A stretch of 64,000 nucleotides of DNA, taken from the NCBI GenBank assembly GCA_014843695.1, contig CM026397.1, positions 41,911,129 to 41,975,128 on the forward strand, written 5' to 3'. This document shows, piece after piece, positions 45,268 to 55,277 of the stretch; positions within the stretch are counted from its first letter, which is position 1; each line of letters starts with the position of its first letter. The DNA comes from Archivesica marissinica. Lineage: Eukaryota; Mollusca; Bivalvia; Venerida; Vesicomyidae. The notes beneath the pieces are model-generated. The model did no database searches, was not told where the DNA came from, and worked only from the letters and a program-made list of their open reading frames with translations. A program made the translations under genes and the position numbers.

Positions 45268-45786
45268 CTATTTTCTCGGAAGAGTTTCATAAATTACAAG
45301 TAAACATAGTTTTTCCATGCTGTGTCGTGTTTCATCAAATGTCTCTTCAAATTCGCCTTTAGTTGTTTTCTTCTTGTTGCGTTTTTGACAATCAATTGTT
45401 TTTAAAAACTCAATAATATAGTCTCCACAGAAAATACTATGGTATTCAAGATAGTTCATTGTTGCGAATTGCTCACCTTGTCTTTGCCTTAAAATTAGAA
45501 GGGTTAGATCAACTAAAAGTGTTTCGCATTCATAGTAACTTAAAGCAAATATAAGTAAATGAAGGTCTAGCTCATTAAAGAATTCGTCGATGCCACAAGT
45601 TGGTTCAACCAACAACTGTAGGAATTGTGTTAATTCACGTTCGCACGGTGTGTTTAATGTCGAGTTAAACAATGGCAAACTTTTACTGATGTATTGCCCG
45701 TCTATAAATTGTTCTGTATTCCAGAGTAAACTACACTCTATTACTTTAGATCTCTGCATTATAGTCCATTTTCTAATATCTGCCAT
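45268..45786 (-). CDS. hypothetical protein, 172 aa
   Basis: Starts MADIRKWTIMQRSKVIECSL. It is Leu-rich and helical (ELDLHLLIFALSYYECETLL, LLVDLTLLILRQRQG) with a basic patch RNKKKTTKGE near the end. No signal peptide or zinc motif. It is unbroken. It lies between a satellite and a piggyBac-type element and, 1.7 kb further, a Polinton gene cluster, so it may belong to that element; I do not recognise it. Confidence 0.45.
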   Translation of the reverse strand: MADIRKWTIMQRSKVIECSLLWNTEQFIDGQYISKSLPLFNSTLNTPCERELTQFLQLLVEPTCGIDEFFNELDLHLLIFALSYYECETLLVDLTLLILRQRQGEQFATMNYLEYHSIFCGDYIIEFLKTIDCQKRNKKKTTKGEFEETFDETRHSMEKLCLLVIYETLPRK

Positions 45787-45819
45787 GTTTGTTCTTAAGT
45801 TAAAATGCTGAATCGAGTA

Positions 45820-45890
45820 TAGCTTTCTTGGGTTAATATAATTACTAATTTCATAGCTTTCTTGGGTTAATATAATTACTAATTTTAATC
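45820..45890. repeat. direct repeat of about 36 bp
   Basis: tagctttcttgggttaatat followed by aattactaattt occurs twice in a row upstream of the hypothetical gene. Confidence 0.8.
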
Positions 45891-45940
45891 AGTCTATAGA
45901 AGGTAACTATTTAGCAAGCCAAGAAATTCGACCTTATTAA

Positions 45941-47118
45941 CCCTTTACTCCACATACACGCCATACAACGCCTTTACTGCCTCCCCCATATAGACGCCAT
46001 TATCGATTCCCACATACAAACGCCATTGAACGCCATTGTCCGATTTCCATATACACGCCTTACAACGCCTCTGAACTTTGACACCGATAGGTTTATATTT
46101 AGAATACAATGACCCCAGTTAAATTTAGCTCGCCTGTTAGATGTAAACCGTATCTATCTTTTACGCATGAAAAAGCATATGGTTACATTTAAAAGTTAAC
46201 GTATAAATAGCGTCCAATCGTATACACCCAATATATCACGCGCTAAGTTCACAGGTCGATTTTCTGAAAATTTATCAATTCAAATATGGCTTCACGAATG
46301 ATAGAATCAAGCGACGATGAATCCGATTTTGAAGGATTTAGCGAGGTTGGATCTGACATCGACGTACCAATAGTTAGTGATGATGAGTCAGACGGATGTT
46401 CGTCTGACGACGCCGATTCAGAGGACGAAAATACTTCAAATTGGTCATCAAATTTCACAAATTTGAGGATGCGTATTCAATTTTCCCGTGAATGATGTTT
46501 GTTTACAAATAGTTTTTCTCCAATTAAGCTTCGATCATCAAATGGTTTTAGCAAGTTAATAGTCAATGAAATAATAAAATCATGTCCCGTTTCTTTCATT
46601 ATGGATACATCCCGGAAGAATGAATAAACAAACAAACCCGTGAATGTACATGTATATATTTTATTTTCTCAAGTTTACGCTCCGTAATGCACAAGTCTTT
46701 CAAAAATAAGAAATGTAAATAATTACACGACACATTGATACTGATATCATATTATATATACTATATACATGTACACTATATATATTTAATTTGCTAATAT
46801 TTCATACAAATTTAGTATCAATATCATTTGTAATATGTAGTGCTCTCAGAGTTTTTGTCCTACACTTGTGAAAATTATACCATCAGAAAGGAAATTTAAT
46901 TCTACAAAAGATTTACATTGACATCATTTTGATTACAGAAAGTATTGCAAATTAGCATTGAATCAGGTAGGTATCTATTATTCAATATTTTCCAATAATC
47001 TATATGGAGATGGTGTCATAGATATTGATTAATGGTTATGTAGTACAGTGTACATATTTCTTATCAGTTGTATGGAGATAAAATGAACTAATGGCCTCTT
47101 CTGTTGTGGAGTAAAGGG
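45941..47118 (+). mobile_element. piggyBac-type non-autonomous element, 1,178 bp
   Basis: Termini CCCTTTACTCCACA and TGTGGAGTAAAGGG are perfect inverted repeats, each flanked by TTAA (45,937-45,940 and 47,119-47,122), the piggyBac target. The interior begins with repeats of cacgccatacaacgcc-like words and encodes only a transposase N-terminus. Confidence 0.88.
46286..46495 (+). pseudogene. N-terminal remnant of a piggyBac-type transposase, 69 aa
   Basis: MASRMIESSDDESDFEGF opens an acidic Ser/Asp-rich tract as found at the N-terminus of piggyBac transposases, followed by NWSSNFTNLRMRIQF, which resembles the W-containing segment before the catalytic domain. A TGA follows and the DDD catalytic domain is absent. 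Confidence 0.65.
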
Positions 47119-47383
47119 TTAAGGGAGACTCATTTCCCTTTCATAACCTGCAAAATATATCACGATTTAATGAGATTCAAAAGCGGGATAGTGGCGTTTG
47201 TCATCACCTGTTATAGATAAATTATCTTTACAAAAAAGTCTACATGCAGCATTTGACATGTTTTACGGGTATAGTAAAAACAGATTGTGATCTTGAGTTT
47301 CAACTAGTCATGACTTTTCACATGACTATTCAATCCATGTCAGCGTCGAATGATTTGAGTCTCACACCCGCATGACTTCAATC

Positions 47384-47393
47384 CTATATAAGG
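47384..47393 (+). promoter_or_regulatory. TATA box of the second coiled-coil gene
   Basis: ctatataagg lies 70-80 bp upstream of the ATG at 47,463, matching the layout at 8,924 / 9,018. Confidence 0.55.
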
Positions 47394-47462
47394 TCGCCGT
47401 GCTTTCAAACAAGTTATAACATGTTTTTTGTATGCACACATGCTTCAACAAGAACACGGAAA

Positions 47463-48070
47463 ATGGATAGATACATGAATACTTTTTTAGACATGGCTGT
47501 CTCCATGCACATTTCTGAGAATAGCGCTATCAAACGGCGATACAGTTTTTAAATACGGACAATACTCGACTGATTAATGAAAATCAGACAGTGAAACACG
47601 AGGTGGTTGATATTCGTGCTAATTACATGAACATGTGTAACTACATGGAAAATGCGCAAACTTCATTGAGGGAAAAGGATGTTGAAATGCTGGAGATGCA
47701 AAAGACTATTGACGGATTGAGGGGAGCATTAAATTTAGCAAGGGCAGTGTCCAGAAAACTCATACAAGACATTTCGCAGCTGAAGGTAGTAAATGTGCAG
47801 GTAACTGATACTCCAGGGTTGGAGAGTGTGCATGTACCTGCTGCGCCTAGTAATGCTCCTGCTACACCCAGAAATATTGCACATAGTGGTGCATATACAG
47901 CTACGAGGAAGTACAGTAATATTTCGGATGAAGGTACAAGTACCATGAATGACGTGGTGTTTATGGGTATGGAAAGGGGCAACGTTACTGACGCAGAAAT
48001 TCCTGCTTCCACGAATAAACGTAAAGAAACTAGCAAAGGGGGACCCTTTAAACGGTCTCGCCCTTCGTAA
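47463..48070 (+). pseudogene. paralogue of the first Polinton gene, intronless, frameshifted
   Basis: The ATG at 47,463 opens 29 codons (MDRYMNTFLDMAVSMH) ending in TAA; the rest continues in another frame from about 47,545 (NTDNTRLINENQTVKHEVVD). A coiled coil follows (LREKDVEMLEMQKTIDGLRG), then an Ala/Pro/Thr linker and a basic end KGGPFKRSRPS. It matches the gene at 9,018 in promoter, short first segment, break position and helix, but has no introns and a different C-terminus. Confidence 0.5.
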
Positions 48071-48333
48071 TTAATGTAATGTTTCCGCTCTCATTAACAC
48101 ACACACATACTTTATTTCATTGCACCGGCAATGTGTCAATCAAAATTTGAGTAAGCCTATATCTCAAATATAACCAATTAGCAGGTTGGTGTTAGCGCGC
48201 GTCAAGTGTGATAATATCTCTTGACACTTGAAGAGCGCATATTAAGAAGCACATGACGCAAATTCAGTTAGATGGGATTGGTTACAGTTTATCTTCGAAT
48301 ATAAACATACGGTGTAAGCCGAAGCAAATCGTC

Positions 48334-48468
48334 ATGAGTAAAATAAAAAAGGATAATGTGAATAATCTTTACTGTCGTACATGCAATAAATGGATGACTG
48401 AATTTTATGTTACAAAGTCAGTTTCATTTTACGAAGAAACATTTTACGAAAAGAAAATCCAGAATTAA
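48334..48468 (+). CDS. paralogue of the small zinc-finger Polinton gene (probably degenerate)
   Basis: MSKIKKDNVNNLYCRTCNKW is followed by MTEFYV. The CxxC and KWMT-Y words align with CIICDKWLTAYY of the gene at 16,819. The histidine half is lost, likely by a frameshift near 48,415, so the product would not bind zinc normally. Confidence 0.4.
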   Translation: MSKIKKDNVNNLYCRTCNKWMTEFYVTKSVSFYEETFYEKKIQN

Positions 48469-48600
48469 TAGACGGCAGCATTCGCATTGAAAAACACGAA
48501 AGACATCAACAACCAGAATACGAGGATTATAAAATAGAAGGCGATACGCAAAAAGAAGTGCAAACATAATCATGATAACATACTTTTAGAGGGTTGTAGC

Positions 48601-48998
48601 GCCTTGGAAACAAACTCACCACCTTTTACAGATGTGTATGTCAATATGAAAAAGGAACCTTTTGAAGAAACAAGTACTGAAAGCGAGTGGTTTGAACAAA
48701 TGCCGCAAAACCAGCTAGGTATTCCGGCTATTGATGATAATTGGGACTTTGAACACGTTTTACTTGTCGACGAAAATGGTGTCAACACTTTGGGACGGTC
48801 GATTCAATTCGCATCACAAAATGAATTGGAATAATTCGACAGCGTTTCCCATTGATGTGCTCAGCGGCACCTTTCCGAAGTTTGCTCAGCGGCACATTTC
48901 CGAAGGAAGAATGTTCCGATCCGCATTATAATCAGATTTCATTCTATAAACGTTACATTTGTAATCCAGCAATATATAAGGACTACGAAAGCTGGTAA
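48601..48998 (+). pseudogene. paralogue of the 286-aa Polinton gene, frame broken, next to the gap
   Basis: A first open part (to TAA at 48,834) is acidic: FEETSTESEWFEQ, IPAIDDNWDFEHVLLVDENG. A second part in another frame (48,908-48,998) reads HYNQISFYKRYICNPAIY and ends YESW, matching the YLRCQVCNPNEYW region of the gene at 16,997. A direct repeat gctcagcggcac at 48,857 and 48,886 lies at the break. Confidence 0.4.
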
Positions 48999-49023
48999 AC
49001 GGTGTTTGTGAGTGACTATTGGT

Positions 49024-50023
49024 NNNNNNNNNNNNNNNNNNNNNNNNNNNNNNNNNNNNNNNNNNNNNNNNNNNNNNNNNNNNNNNNNNNNNNNNNNNNN
49101 NNNNNNNNNNNNNNNNNNNNNNNNNNNNNNNNNNNNNNNNNNNNNNNNNNNNNNNNNNNNNNNNNNNNNNNNNNNNNNNNNNNNNNNNNNNNNNNNNNNN
49201 NNNNNNNNNNNNNNNNNNNNNNNNNNNNNNNNNNNNNNNNNNNNNNNNNNNNNNNNNNNNNNNNNNNNNNNNNNNNNNNNNNNNNNNNNNNNNNNNNNNN
49301 NNNNNNNNNNNNNNNNNNNNNNNNNNNNNNNNNNNNNNNNNNNNNNNNNNNNNNNNNNNNNNNNNNNNNNNNNNNNNNNNNNNNNNNNNNNNNNNNNNNN
49401 NNNNNNNNNNNNNNNNNNNNNNNNNNNNNNNNNNNNNNNNNNNNNNNNNNNNNNNNNNNNNNNNNNNNNNNNNNNNNNNNNNNNNNNNNNNNNNNNNNNN
49501 NNNNNNNNNNNNNNNNNNNNNNNNNNNNNNNNNNNNNNNNNNNNNNNNNNNNNNNNNNNNNNNNNNNNNNNNNNNNNNNNNNNNNNNNNNNNNNNNNNNN
49601 NNNNNNNNNNNNNNNNNNNNNNNNNNNNNNNNNNNNNNNNNNNNNNNNNNNNNNNNNNNNNNNNNNNNNNNNNNNNNNNNNNNNNNNNNNNNNNNNNNNN
49701 NNNNNNNNNNNNNNNNNNNNNNNNNNNNNNNNNNNNNNNNNNNNNNNNNNNNNNNNNNNNNNNNNNNNNNNNNNNNNNNNNNNNNNNNNNNNNNNNNNNN
49801 NNNNNNNNNNNNNNNNNNNNNNNNNNNNNNNNNNNNNNNNNNNNNNNNNNNNNNNNNNNNNNNNNNNNNNNNNNNNNNNNNNNNNNNNNNNNNNNNNNNN
49901 NNNNNNNNNNNNNNNNNNNNNNNNNNNNNNNNNNNNNNNNNNNNNNNNNNNNNNNNNNNNNNNNNNNNNNNNNNNNNNNNNNNNNNNNNNNNNNNNNNNN
50001 NNNNNNNNNNNNNNNNNNNNNNN
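49024..50023. other. assembly gap, exactly 1,000 Ns
   Basis: The round length indicates a scaffolding placeholder; the true distance and even the join are uncertain. It cuts the second polymerase copy just after the exonuclease motif II region. Confidence 0.99.
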
Positions 50024-52686
50024 AGGTGTTTGGCTAAACAACGTTTCACCAGATTAAGGTCGTACTTGGCCGAGTTGAAGCCGAGTACGGGTACTTGTTT
50101 AATATATCCTTCCATCTGACCGTACAGTCTTGTCAACGGATGGTTGAACTTTGTGACTTTACCAGCAACCTTTCTAGAATCATCATCATCGTCATCATCA
50201 TCAACAAGGTCATCATCTTCATCACATACGACCTCTTGCTCCTCCTTTTTCTGTTCTTCATCTAATTTCTTGTTGATGGCCTCCAACACCCACCCCATGT
50301 CTCTACCGCTAGTTCATGCACTCGCTCTGCTGTGTTATGTAGGGATGACACCATTCGCTGAACTAGCTGGTCTTGGTCATCATCCACTATACAAATAGGC
50401 TCCGTATGACCCTCGACATTGCTGCAAATGGAAACGCTAATTGGTAGGTGTTTCTGCGTCCATTGCAGCATCTCGGTAGGTCGTTCATTCACTTTATGTA
50501 ACATCGCTTCAAAGTCATAGCAGATGAACCACGGGAATTGACGCTGACCATCCGACACATTGATGTCAAAATGACTCAATTTGTCGAAGATGGATTTCTT
50601 GAGGTTGGTGGAAGCCTCCGGGGTATACGTACTTGGTCTGAGATGCGCAGACCCGCTGATAACGGTGAAGGTCGTGCGATTTCTTGAAATGGCGGTCGCA
50701 CGTCTTGTACCGATATTTCTGAGCTTACAATGAGAAATCACGAATGTATGACAAGTGATTCTTATGTACATTCACGTACATCGTGTTTTCCTGCTGACCT
50801 CTGGATTTATATATAGACCGCGCGAAACCGTCTTCCTCTAAACTGTACGCCTCTAGGTTCACGCCGAAAAACTTTTCAAAATCTGGGAAGTTTTCGTAGT
50901 TGAGACATTGAAACTCACTTTCTGTGTGAGATAACCATTGCTGATACAACAACTTGGCCGGTACATCCACGCAACGAATTTCGTGACCCTTGTGTAAGGC
51001 GAGACACCGAAAGGCGCAGTGGTTGTCGTTATATACTTTCCCCGTCTGTCTGTTCTTGCTAAGGGGATATAAGCTGTCTTTGCGCAGAAGATAGTCAGGA
51101 AGGCCACCATTGCCTAACGGGTATTGCATGCTGTAGACAGTGAAATGAGCGTTCGTAACCAAGACCGGAATCCACTTGGTGTCCGGCCTAATCCTCAATA
51201 GTTCGTTGGTAATATCCATGTTTGAGAGTTGGAGACGAAGTCGTCGGAGATCGTCCCTCTTCGAAATGTAGAATGGCCTTTCTAACACACCGCTGTTGTC
51301 ACATGGCACGAAATAACGATACTGTTCCGAATCCCTGTGCTGTAGAATGACTCCGAAGCTGATATTGATCCGAAATGCCCCGGGTTGTTGATCGTATATG
51401 TTGTCCGTATAGCGCATCAGTTGGTCAATACTAACGTCATTAGTCAAAGGGAAGTTGTATATCGATTGAATCGGTCCGGGTGTATGTTGTTGTAAAATGT
51501 GCGGAGCGTTCGCCTCATATACTGCCCGTAATCCTTCGTCGATATCGTCACCCTCTCTTTCCCACGGTGTGGTTTCATTATCTCCCCATGGTCGAGTTTG
51601 CAAAGCACCACCAGTCTGGTAGTGGTGAGTCATTCCGTGCAAATACAAGTCGTGACGGTTATGGAACTTATCCGTGCACCGTCGGCATCTGTATTGAGCC
51701 GGTTGATCATCTGGAACTGGTGGTGTCAGTGTTTCCTTCTTTGGAGTTTTAGGTTTGACAACTTTGTTAGCCTTTTTGAGTGGGGCTTTTCCGTGCCACT
51801 GAATATGTCTACGGAGTCCGTGTGCAGTAGAACATCGTTTATTGCATTCAGGACAGACGTGGTCAGCCCCAACACACGTTTTCTCATGCGTATTCTTATT
51901 ATCTAATTGAGTAAAACGTTTCTCACACTTGGAGCAGACAAATTGTGTTTGAGTATGCTGCGAGTTTTTATGACGAATCAATGCTGAACGTGAAGCGTAA
52001 CTTTTGGTACAGGCGTCGCATGGGAAATCCCTTCCCGTCTCCTGTAACCAAATAAATAGAGATGTTTTAGTATACCACCAATGTTTCAATGATGTGTAAC
52101 GTGACGTGGAACGTGTGGCATTAGTTTATCAATACAAACATCAATCATATCGTTAAATGACAAATATAGTATTGTAATTTTGTACACGTCATATTGAAGA
52201 TATGTGTGCATAAGTTATTTCTTAATAATAACGAATAGTATGAACAAACGCACAGTGATATAAAAGTAACTTACGCTTCGTCTCGGTTGTTCCTGTTGAT
52301 CGACATCCATATTATCTCTACTATCTGTTGACGCCTCAGGTCGCTGTTACTCGTTATCCCGTATATTGCCATGTCTAATTGGTACTCGATCCTGAAAATG
52401 TATACATGTTCTATCAGAATTACATCAACTGCAATACTTGAAGTCATTCCATGGGGTATTTAAACCAACACATTTGAACAATATAAAAGATCAATAAAGA
52501 TGTTACATAGTTTACGTTGGTCAAGCTAACTGTAGAGCAGGTATCGTATTAAATGCTACAAAATAAACAGTTACTTACATGTCCGTTGCTTCTCCCAAGC
52601 ACGCTTGTACGATGTGCATGTTCGTGCTCAGCTAGGTCTTTTGCATCAGCATAAAAAGAACCGCAATATCGACATGGTCTGGCCAT
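50024..52686 (-). pseudogene. polB: Polinton type B DNA polymerase, N-terminal and exonuclease part (copy B)
   Basis: Exons on the minus strand: 52,686-52,579 (ATG at 52,684-52,686), 52,391-52,275 and from 52,041 to the gap, with the same GT-AG sites as copy A. Zinc fingers and the N-terminal domain are as in copy A. Breaks differ: TAA at 52,347-52,349 in exon 2, TAA at 50,725-50,727 (Tyr in copy A) and a one-base loss at about 50,300. The arginine codon replaces copy A's stop at 13,989. The frame change before the exonuclease motifs is shared with copy A. YDFE lies at about 50,520; the GFNSAKYDLN motif at about 50,070. Sequence identity to copy A is very high by eye. Confidence 0.85.
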
Positions 52687-52699
52687 CTGCAAATGTTAT

Positions 52700-54190
52700 A
52701 AACGAAATACCTGAGCCAGAGCATCAACAGTTACATTTATTACATTATTACATTATTACATGTTACATTATTAGTATTATATATATAATTGTACTTCTAA
52801 TGCCTGAGTTATTATATAAAATGTATAAATCAGATATATTGCACAACTTGAATGTCTAGTTAATTACAGGCACATCGTATTGTATGTTGAGACAATTAAC
52901 GATGGTGTTAGATGGAGGTATCAACGGGTGGTAAATCACATTGGGTACAGTTGTCAATGAAATTCACGGGAGTGGACGTAGATGTTTCAAATATGCTATT
53001 TATTCACGTTGAAAACGTAGGAAAATATCTTGATAACGCACAGGTGTCAATGCGTTGTAAAATACAACTCAATTCGACGCACTAGGAATCTAAATTTAGA
53101 CGGGATTTATTTATCAAATAACTAGGATCAAATTGCATTATTTATGGCGAAATTAGTTGGAATATAGTATGTGACACACATTTAGAATGTGCTCTTAATA
53201 TCTAGCATTAATAATAAAGACGCGTTCTTATCTATCTCGTTGCTGCGTACTGTACCAGGAATATAAGATCTCGTGTACAGGTGTTCCATTAAGGCACACT
53301 GCTTCATCGTCTTATTAGACCTTTGATTCACTAGGTTATACTAGCTGATAACCGTATGAGTGCAAAACTGATTGAGACTTAAACAACACGCCTTAAATAT
53401 TTACGATACAATTTACATCAAGTGTAAATACTCAGGATCGAATACACTATCAGCTATATTAACGAAGCTAAGGTCTTCACCGTGGTGGAAAACAGTTCGT
53501 ACCAATGTCTAAATGTACAACATGATTGATCAAGTTGATTCTATTTGTACATCGAACCTTGGTATATACGCCTGACGGTTGAAGCTGTTAACCAAATGCC
53601 TCAGGGATAGACAGGTACATGCAACGTTAGTCTATATAAACATAGATCACTAATGTAATGTCCCTTAAACAAATATCTTAACAATTATTCATTAATTAAT
53701 TAAATTACGATTGAAATAAAATTACTCACCTTCTAAGCAAAATTATCCAGTAAGTATCCAATAAATCCCGATAATAATCGTTGCTAAATCCAGTCACTGA
53801 AGCACAATTATTTTATCTAGGTATACATCGATTTTCAGGTAGTTACAAATACATTTAAAACCTCCCATATATAAGCTTAAATATCGCAATAATATTCCAA
53901 CAGCGAATTTTATAAAAACACAATAAAATGTACGTCTGTATCAACGCGTGTATAAGTTGATAATACCGAATGCGTCGTATAAAATGGAACGTAATCTAGA
54001 ACATTGAATGGAATCTTTCCATTACATGTAATGGAATTTTTTATCTATAACGTCCTAGTTAAAATAGTCGGTCGCGTACGTGACTTATACATCGTACGAT
54101 CACGCGGCTACGTGTCGATAAGCAGGTGAAGGTTAAATAACAAATAAATCGGTCATGGCATTAAAGTATCCAAGTATTATTGACTACTTA
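52700..54190 (-). other. 5' region of polymerase copy B, conserved non-coding
   Basis: Near-identical to 11,510-12,980 in inverse orientation, including the untranslated-exon donor (ctcaccttctaag at about 53,730) and a (ttacatta)n-like stretch at 52,740-52,775 that is slightly expanded relative to copy A. No separate gene seen. Confidence 0.6.
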
Positions 54191-54393
54191 CTATTTATCA
54201 GTTTTGATTGGTATTAATTAATAATAGATTAATTAATTACTTAATTATAGATTAATTAATTATATATATTAATTATAGATCGATTATCGATTATTGATTA
54301 TAGATTGATTATCGATTATTGATTAATTATCGATTATTGATTTCGATTATTGATTATTGATTTTCGATTATCGATTATCGATTATTTGCATCG

Positions 54394-55010
54394 CAGACTT
54401 GCATGACGCGGTGCCAATCGGGATAAGATCAGTTTTGACCTATACGGACCCTCCCGAGTCTATTAAATTGGTCTGCGACTGTTTCTAACATCCTCGCAGA
54501 CTTGCAGGACGCGGTGCCAATCGAGATAAGATCAGTTTTGACCTATACGGACCCTCCCGAGTCCATTACGCTGGTCTGCGACTGTTTCTAACACCCTCGC
54601 ATACTTCCAGGAGGCGGTGCCAATCGAGATGAACACCAGTTTTAACATCTACGGACCCTCCCGAGTCCATTACGCTGGTCTGCGACTGTTTCTAACACCC
54701 TCGCAGACTTCCAGGACGCGGTGACAATCGAGATGAGACCAGTGTTAACATCTACGGACCCTCCCGAGTCCATTATCAGCGACTGTTTCTAACACCCTCG
54801 CAGATTTCCAGGACGCGGTGCCAATCGAGATGAAACCAGTTTTAACATCTACGGACCCTCCCGAGTCCATTACGCTGGTCTGCGACTGTTTCTAACACCC
54901 TCGCAGACTTCCAGGAGGTGGTGCCAATCGAGATGAAACCAGTTTTAACATCTACGGACCCTCCCGAATCCACTACGCTGGTCTGCGACTGTTTCAAACG
55001 GTGCCAGCGC
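54394..55010 (-). repeat. Polinton subterminal ~120-bp tandem repeat, five units
   Basis: Each unit has tctgcgactgtttctaacac, ctcgcagacttccagga, ggtgccaatcgagat and ctacggaccctcccgagtcc. Units differ in aaaccag versus atcag and in small deletions (54,770-54,790). Other copies: 8,280-8,346, 11,145-11,330 and 29,120-29,260. Confidence 0.9.
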
Positions 55011-55277
55011 GAATTCTTTATTCCATAATATCGATTATTAATTATTGATTATCGATTTATTGATTATTGACTCTTTATTTTTTTTAATTTGGCGGGAAAA
55101 TATTTTTGGCGCGAACAAAAAAAATGGCGGGGGGGAATGGCGCGGGGGGGAGGGGAAATGGCGCGAAAAATTAATGGCGCGGGGGGGGGGGGAATGGCGC
55201 GAAATAAATTGGCGGGAAATAAATTGGCGGTAAACTTGAACTTGAAGTAATACGCATACAGCGTACACTATACTACT

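Larger units (their letters stand above)
50024..55277 (-). mobile_element. polymerase end of a second Polinton-like element
   Basis: Read on the minus strand from 55,277: terminus AGTAGTATAGTGTACGCTGT, the gccaattt/gcgccatt modules with G runs, five subterminal ~120-bp units, an AT-rich block, the 5' region and the polymerase gene up to the gap. Compared with the first element, it lacks the 2.8 kb between terminus and internal repeats (8.35-11.14 kb). The other end is not in the window. The six bases outside the terminus are CTAGTC, a known variant word of the satellite that follows. Confidence 0.8.

Noticed and set aside
48886..50298. Long frames across the gap
   Set aside because: Most residues are undefined because they come from 1,000 Ns.
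55038..55268. Frames at the right end of the second Polinton
   Set aside because: They lie on the low-complexity gcgccatt/gccaattt modules of the terminal repeat.
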